Assembly (NCBI GenBank): GCA_937948705.1
Contig: CALECF010000070.1
Span: forward strand, 1-5,863
Origin: an uncultured Anaerosolibacter sp.
GTDB lineage: Bacteria > Bacillota_A > Clostridia > Peptostreptococcales > Thermotaleaceae
Direction of reading: 5' to 3'
DNA: 5,863 bases
This document shows, in pieces, positions 1 through 3,297 of the stretch. A program made the translations under genes and the position numbers. The notes beneath the pieces were generated by a model. The model made no database searches and was not told the origin of the DNA. It saw only the letters and a list, made by a program, of their open reading frames with translations. How positions within the stretch are numbered: position 1 is the first letter of the stretch; each line of letters begins with the position of its first letter.

Positions 1-621
1 GATGGCAATAGCCATAGAGTAATCTCCCATGCCTTGGAGCATAGCGATGGTCGTAGTCATGACCCGTGTATGTCCTTTGATGTTTCCTCCTACAATCATT
101 ACTGCACCTACCTCTGAGACAGCTCTGCCATAGCCCGTTACCACTGCAGATAGAATATTGATCCGCAGCTCCTTAATCAATAGGAACATAGTCTGCGCTG
201 GGCTGGCTCCCAAGGTTTTCCCCAAGGTTTTTACCGTATTACCCATTTCCTTGGTACCATTGTAAACAATACCCGTTATGATGGGTGTAATCAAACAGGT
301 TTGTGCAATAATCATGGCAGCAGGTGTATATACCAGACTCAGAAAGCCTAAAGGGCCCTTTCTGGAAATCAAAAGAAATACGATTAAGCCAGCAATTACA
401 GGGGGTATACTCATCATCGTATAAAGAAACCTCACAACAATTCTTTTGAGAGGAAAATTCTTTATGCCAATAAAAACCCCTACAGGTACTCCTAGAATAG
501 AAGAAATAAACGTAGCAGTGAGAGAAACATAGAGGGAAAGGATAATGATCTTATATACTTCTTGGTCTAAAGTGAATAGTAAATTGAATGCTTGCTGTAA
601 TCCCGTCCATATTTCTCTCAC
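1..621 (-). CDS. tupB: TupB, tungstate ABC transporter permease (C-terminus cut by the window edge)
   Basis: This is the membrane permease of a tungstate importer, working with the binding lipoprotein TupA and an ATPase (TupC) expected beyond position 1. The frame is open for 207 codons from a GTG at 619-621 to the window edge. TupB proteins are usually about 225-235 residues as I recall, so only the last 20-30 are missing. Hydrophobic segments lie near residues 25-53, 61-86 and 93-119. The stretch around residues 133-150 (TLGASPAQTMFLLI) fits the cytoplasmic EAA loop that contacts the ATPase. Residues 170-188 (EVGAVMIVGGNIKGHTRVM) are the hallmark of TupB/WtpB-type permeases. GTG is chosen because AGGAG lies 8 bases upstream, the protein then begins with a normal lead-in, and the first in-frame ATG is only at residue 69, inside the membrane domain. 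It starts 18 bases after the tupA stop, so the two are surely one operon. Molybdate as an additional substrate cannot be excluded. Confidence 0.93.
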   Translation of the reverse strand, partial: MREIWTGLQQAFNLLFTLDQEVYKIIILSLYVSLTATFISSILGVPVGVFIGIKNFPLKRIVVRFLYTMMSIPPVIAGLIVFLLISRKGPLGFLSLVYTPAAMIIAQTCLITPIITGIVYNGTKEMGNTVKTLGKTLGASPAQTMFLLIKELRINILSAVVTGYGRAVSEVGAVMIVGGNIKGHTRVMTTTIAMLQGMGDYSMAIAI

Positions 622-629
622 CTTACACA

Positions 630-634
630 CTCCT
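630..634 (-). promoter_or_regulatory. Ribosome binding site deciding the tupB GTG start
   Basis: The minus strand reads AGGAG here, 8 bases before the GTG at 619-621. No in-frame ATG exists near the 5' end, so this site is what supports the GTG start. It sits in the short gap just after the tupA stop codon. Confidence 0.75.
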
Positions 635-639
635 ATCTA

Positions 640-1524
640 TTATTTAGCATTGGGTATAAATAAAGATTGTCCATACATATCTTTTCCAAATTCAGTAATA
701 AGGTTTTGACCCTTTTCTGAAAGAATCCAATCGATGAAGGCTTGGGCCCCTTCAATGTTGATTTTATCATTCTTGTTAGGGTTTACAGCTATCACACCAT
801 ATTGGTTAAATAGTCTACTGTCTCCCTCCACAACGACATCTAAATCAACCTTGTCACGCATGGACAGATAGGTAGCTCTGTCCGACAGTGTATATCCTTG
901 GACCTCGTCAGACATCTGGATGACTTCTCCCATACCTCTCCCTGCAGAAAGATACCACTTCCCAGCAGGTTCTACATTGATTACTTTCCAGAGCTTTAGT
1001 TCTGCCTTATGGGTTCCTGAATCATCTCCTCTGGATACAAACTTACCCTCTTTATCACTAATCAATTGAAATGCTGCAGAGATATCACTACCAGCTTTCT
1101 CCTTGATCTGTAGGGGGTCTTCCTTTGGTCCAATTAGGATGAAATCATTATACATTACATCAAAGCGTTCTAAACCGTGTCCTGTTTTTATAAACTCTTC
1201 CTCAGCACTTTTTGCATGAACCAAAAGTACATCGGCCTCGCCATCTTCCCCTAACTTTAACGCCTGACCCGTTCCTACTGCAACCACTTTTACCGTTATC
1301 CCTGTATCTTCTTTAAATTTTGGCAGTAGAAAGGATAACAACCCGCTGTTTTCTGTACTGGTAGTCGTGGCCATGATCAAACTGGTCTTTTCTCCCCCTG
1401 ACTTTTCCTGCACCACAGGCGGTTCAGGAACTAAAGCTGGTTTTGTACATCCACTCTGGACCACAACAAGCATGAACATAACCATTAAGACCATCAGCAT
1501 TTTTCTGTTTTTCCACAATTTCAT
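640..1524 (-). CDS. tupA: TupA, tungstate-binding lipoprotein of the ABC transporter
   Basis: This is the extracytoplasmic substrate-binding protein that captures tungstate and hands it to TupB. The 294-residue length fits the family. Residues 1-25 form a lipoprotein signal peptide: a basic start (KLWKNRK), a hydrophobic core (residues 9-22), then QSGC with the lipidated cysteine at 26. A flexible Pro/Glu-rich linker follows to about residue 46. The mature domain opens with TTTSTENSG (53-61), the TTTS signature of TupA oxyanion binding, followed by VVAVGTGQALKLG (80-92), ADVLLVHA (97-104) and VMYNDFILIGP (123-133), all typical of TupA rather than ModA or PstS. GGAGG lies 7 bases before the ATG. 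The gene follows a structured leader with a Tuco/Moco-type riboswitch and an intrinsic terminator, so control by cofactor level is likely. The residue at -3 of the lipobox is Gln, where Leu/Val/Ile is usual. Assignment to tungstate over molybdate is by family similarity. Confidence 0.95.
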   Translation of the reverse strand: MKLWKNRKMLMVLMVMFMLVVVQSGCTKPALVPEPPVVQEKSGGEKTSLIMATTTSTENSGLLSFLLPKFKEDTGITVKVVAVGTGQALKLGEDGEADVLLVHAKSAEEEFIKTGHGLERFDVMYNDFILIGPKEDPLQIKEKAGSDISAAFQLISDKEGKFVSRGDDSGTHKAELKLWKVINVEPAGKWYLSAGRGMGEVIQMSDEVQGYTLSDRATYLSMRDKVDLDVVVEGDSRLFNQYGVIAVNPNKNDKINIEGAQAFIDWILSEKGQNLITEFGKDMYGQSLFIPNAK

Positions 1525-1560
1525 CGCGTTTCCTCCGATTTAATCATTAGGTGGAAAAGA

Positions 1561-1587
1561 AAAAAACAATCCTAGAAAGGATTGTTT
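1561..1587 (-). terminator. Intrinsic terminator in the tupA leader (riboswitch expression platform)
   Basis: Arms at 1578-1587 and 1564-1573 form a perfect 10-bp stem (AAACAAUCCU / AGGAUUGUUU as RNA) with a 4-base loop, UUCU. On the minus strand the second arm runs into a tract of seven Us, continuing as CUUUU. It lies 37 bases before the tupA start and just after the riboswitch, as expected for a transcription-attenuation platform. No separate terminator is visible between fdhD and the tupA leader, so it may also end mobA-fdhD transcripts. Confidence 0.85.
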
Positions 1588-1617
1588 AGATTATAATCAA
1601 ACCATTTTCCTTTCCAA
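1572..1617 (-). promoter_or_regulatory. Proposed antiterminator pairing in the tupA leader
   Basis: UUGGAAAGGA (1608-1617) at the 3' edge of the aptamer can pair with UCCUUUCUAG (1572-1581), giving 10 bp with two G-U pairs. The first strand overlaps the 3' half of P2. The second contains part of the first terminator arm, the loop and the start of the other arm. The antiterminator is therefore mutually exclusive with both the folded aptamer and the terminator. This predicts an OFF switch: ligand holds P2, freeing the terminator to form. The complementarity is seen in the sequence; the switching is inferred. Confidence 0.5.
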
Positions 1618-1672
1618 TCACGGGAGGCATAAGGATTTCTCCTGATACCCATTGGTTATATCTCCATGGCTT
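1599..1672 (-). ncRNA. Moco/Tuco-type riboswitch aptamer upstream of tupA
   Basis: Read on the minus strand, this stretch folds as nested helices. P1 pairs AAGCCAU (1666-1672) with AUGGUUU (1599-1605), 7 bp including one G-U. P2 pairs CCAAU (1651-1655) with AUUGG (1614-1618). Inside is a hairpin at 1626-1649 of about 10 bp, with one C-U mismatch, capped by a GAAA tetraloop on AGGA/UCCU. The 3' side carries GCCUCCCGUGAUUGG, which resembles the conserved GCCUCCCG segment I recall for the Moco RNA motif (Regulski and colleagues, 2008), a family with a GNRA-capped arm. There is no extra hairpin between P2 and the GNRA arm, so the P3 arm is absent. That form has been associated with tungsten cofactor (Tuco), and it sits here before a tungstate transporter. 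The helices are seen directly. The family assignment is from memory of the consensus and has not been searched. Confidence 0.75.
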
Positions 1673-1735
1673 ACGCTTTAGAAAATATAACTCGGAAATT
1701 TTTTTAATCGTTTTAATATTTAATTCATTGTCAAA

Positions 1736-1744
1736 ATTATAGCA
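1736..1744 (-). promoter_or_regulatory. Candidate extended -10 promoter for the tupAB leader
   Basis: The minus strand reads TGCTATAAT, an exact consensus -10 hexamer with the TGn extension. It begins 21 bases past the fdhD stop codon. The -35 position at 17-bp spacing (TAGTTT, 1759-1764) is poor, which the TGn extension could offset. Transcription would start near 1729, giving a leader of about 200 bases that contains the whole riboswitch and terminator before the tupA ATG. Confidence 0.5.
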
Positions 1745-1764
1745 TGTCTCCGTCAAAAAAACTA

Positions 1765-2565
1765 TTACTTTGTATCCATTCCATCAAAAACTATCCGCTC
1801 ACTGCCTGTATACACATTCATTTTTCCTCCTCGAGCAAAGCCTATCACGGTTATTCCTAGAGTTTCCGCGAGGGCTAGGGATAGATTGGTGGGTGCTGAC
1901 CGAGATACGACTATAGGAATCTCCCTTTTACCAGCCTTAATCAGCATCTCTGAAGATACTCTTCCACTGGTAATCACAACTTTCTCCCGCAACTCTATAT
2001 CCTTTAGAAAAGCTTCTCCAATCATTTTGTCTAATGCATTGTGCCTTCCCACATCTTCGTGAAATAGCATAAGTTCTTTTCCATCGCTAAGGCATGTACT
2101 ATGTACCCCACCGGTCTTCAAAAACAATTCTGAAGCTTTATTAAATTGATTCATCTGCTTCATCAATACAGAGGCAGAAAGCTTTAGATCGCTATGGATG
2201 TGCTTACTCTGAAAGGAATCCACTACATTATAGAAAATCGTCCCCTTACCACAGCCTGTAGTCATTGTCCTCTTGCCAAGGAGTTCTTTCGCCAATGGGT
2301 TTTTCCGAAGGGTTTCAATGTCGATCCTTCCCTTCTCTTCATCCAAGTGCCAGCGTAATAAATCTTTTTTGTTGTGTATAAGCCCTTCTGACAACAAGAA
2401 GCCTATGGCTAAATAATCCAACGCTTTTGGAGAACACAGCAATGTAATTAATTCTTCTCCATTTATAAAAATAGTAAATGGATATTCAATCACCACTTCA
2501 TCTACTACCGCTTCTACCCATCCCCGATCATACTTTTGCAATTCAATCTTTTTTGTACATTCCAT
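1765..2565 (-). CDS. fdhD: FdhD, formate dehydrogenase sulfurtransferase / accessory protein
   Basis: FdhD passes sulfur from a cysteine desulfurase to the molybdenum or tungsten of bis-MGD, producing the sulfido ligand needed for formate dehydrogenase activity. It acts in the cytoplasm and is not part of the final enzyme. With the start chosen here it has 266 residues, a normal length. Family motifs are TTGCGKG (102-108) with the persulfide-carrying Cys105, KTGGVHS (150-156), FHEDVGRHNALDK (168-180), SGRVSSEM (200-207), VSRSAPTNLSLALAETLGIT (220-239) and GFARGGKMNVYT (242-253). An ATG at 2584-2586 would add seven residues but has no ribosome binding site. The ATG at 2563-2565 is preceded by AAGGAAGG with a 7-base gap. 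The gene overlaps mobA by 23 bases. E. coli FdhD has a CxxC at the sulfur-relay site; here the second position is Gly108, leaving one cysteine. Confidence 0.95.
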   Translation of the reverse strand: MECTKKIELQKYDRGWVEAVVDEVVIEYPFTIFINGEELITLLCSPKALDYLAIGFLLSEGLIHNKKDLLRWHLDEEKGRIDIETLRKNPLAKELLGKRTMTTGCGKGTIFYNVVDSFQSKHIHSDLKLSASVLMKQMNQFNKASELFLKTGGVHSTCLSDGKELMLFHEDVGRHNALDKMIGEAFLKDIELREKVVITSGRVSSEMLIKAGKREIPIVVSRSAPTNLSLALAETLGITVIGFARGGKMNVYTGSERIVFDGMDTK

Positions 2566-3178
2566 CCCATAGCCTTCCTTCCACATCTGCTAGGTAGCGC
2601 TTCACATCTTCCTCCGTATTCAGATTCATAAACATTTCCCAACCAGGACTAAATTTTCTCGCCGTATACTCTGGAATATATAAAACCTCTGAATTCTTCA
2701 GCAGTGTAAAGATCCTATGCTCATTCCTCTGCATTTTTTCTTCTATTTTAGGAATCAAAGCCTTACCATAAAACCCGTTAAATGGCTCTAGCCATTTACC
2801 CAGCACCGTCACTACAGCTTCTAGCTCCTTTTCAGTTGTATAAATCAAATTTTTCATGTATTGGATATACTCCATATGAATATGGGGCATGTCACAAGCA
2901 ATAACATAGCTATATTGGCTGCTAGAGGATTTTAAACCCGCATGAATTCCCCCTAGTGGACCAAAGTGCTTCTCTTCATCCTCTATGACGATACAATCGC
3001 GATCCTTATAATAATTCGGGGTGTTGGTCACAATGATAATTTCTTTAAAAATCCTTTTCAGTTGTTCTATCTGGGTCACAACTAAGGGCTGTTCTCCAAT
3101 CGCCAATAATTGTTTATCAAATCCCATTCTAGAGCTTTTTCCACCAGCTAGAATGATTGCTGTATCTGTTATTTTCAT
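2543..3178 (-). CDS. mobA: MobA, molybdenum (tungsten) cofactor guanylyltransferase
   Basis: MobA transfers GMP from GTP to molybdopterin-bound metal, making the guanine dinucleotide cofactor (bis-MGD) required by DMSO-reductase-family enzymes such as the FdhA encoded upstream. The 211-residue protein is full length and has the nucleotidyltransferase signatures in order: LAGGKSSRMGFDKQLL (10-25) for GTP binding, FGPLGGIHAGL (72-82), ACDMPHI (94-100) with the metal-binding Asp96, WLEPFNGFY (129-137), and NLNTEEDV (185-192) near the C-terminus. AAGGGG lies 6 bases before the ATG. Its 3' end overlaps fdhD by 23 bases, so the pair is co-transcribed. It is separated from fdhA by an intrinsic terminator and therefore probably has its own weak promoter or depends on readthrough. 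No MobB-like partner is visible in the window. Confidence 0.95.
   Translation of the reverse strand: MKITDTAIILAGGKSSRMGFDKQLLAIGEQPLVVTQIEQLKRIFKEIIIVTNTPNYYKDRDCIVIEDEEKHFGPLGGIHAGLKSSSSQYSYVIACDMPHIHMEYIQYMKNLIYTTEKELEAVVTVLGKWLEPFNGFYGKALIPKIEEKMQRNEHRIFTLLKNSEVLYIPEYTARKFSPGWEMFMNLNTEEDVKRYLADVEGRLWDGMYKKD
2573..2580 (-). promoter_or_regulatory. Ribosome binding site deciding the fdhD start
   Basis: AAGGAAGG on the minus strand lies 7 bases before the ATG at 2563-2565 and downstream of the alternative ATG at 2584-2586. It supports the shorter fdhD. It lies inside the last codons of mobA, which points to translational coupling. Confidence 0.75.
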
Positions 3179-3206
3179 AGGGTACCCCCTTGCTCTTCTT
3201 ATCTTT

Positions 3207-3235
3207 ATTCTATCAAAAGAGTTCTTCTAGGAAAA
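3207..3235 (-). promoter_or_regulatory. Weak candidate promoter for mobA-fdhD
   Basis: A TAGAAT hexamer (3207-3212, minus strand) differs from the -10 consensus at one base. At 17-bp spacing the -35 position is TTTTCC (3230-3235), which matches TTGACA at only three positions. It is reported because the terminator after fdhA implies a separate start for mobA and this is the best candidate in the 80-base gap. The call is tentative. Confidence 0.25.
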
Positions 3236-3260
3236 GAAGCAAAAATGTCGGGATTCACAT

Positions 3261-3296
3261 TAAAAAGTGAGATGTCCAAGTGGACATCTCACTTTT
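3261..3296 (-). terminator. Intrinsic terminator after fdhA (near-bidirectional)
   Basis: Arms at 3281-3296 and 3263-3278 form a perfect 16-bp inverted repeat with GTGAGATGTCCA at its core. Only two bases lie between the arms, so the real loop is probably four. On the minus strand the second arm ends in five Us. The repeat begins one base after the fdhA TAA (3298-3300). The opposite strand also ends in UUUU, so it could stop transcription from either side. Confidence 0.9.
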
Positions 3297-3297
3297 A

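Noticed and set aside
1589..1598. Perfect 10-base palindrome GATTATAATC between riboswitch and terminator
   Set aside because: It is short, A/T-rich and cannot form a hairpin with a loop of useful size. No regulator-site consensus is recognised.
1729..1734. Perfect TTGACA on the minus strand upstream of tupA
   Set aside because: No acceptable -10 hexamer lies 15-20 bases downstream (best three of six matches). It follows directly on the TATAAT of the extended -10 promoter and is probably chance in A/T-rich sequence.
3224..3239. Small hairpin (CTTCT/AGAAG) in the mobA leader, considered as a second riboswitch
   Set aside because: Five base pairs, no conserved Moco-type segments nearby and no terminator following. 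Not distinguishable from chance.
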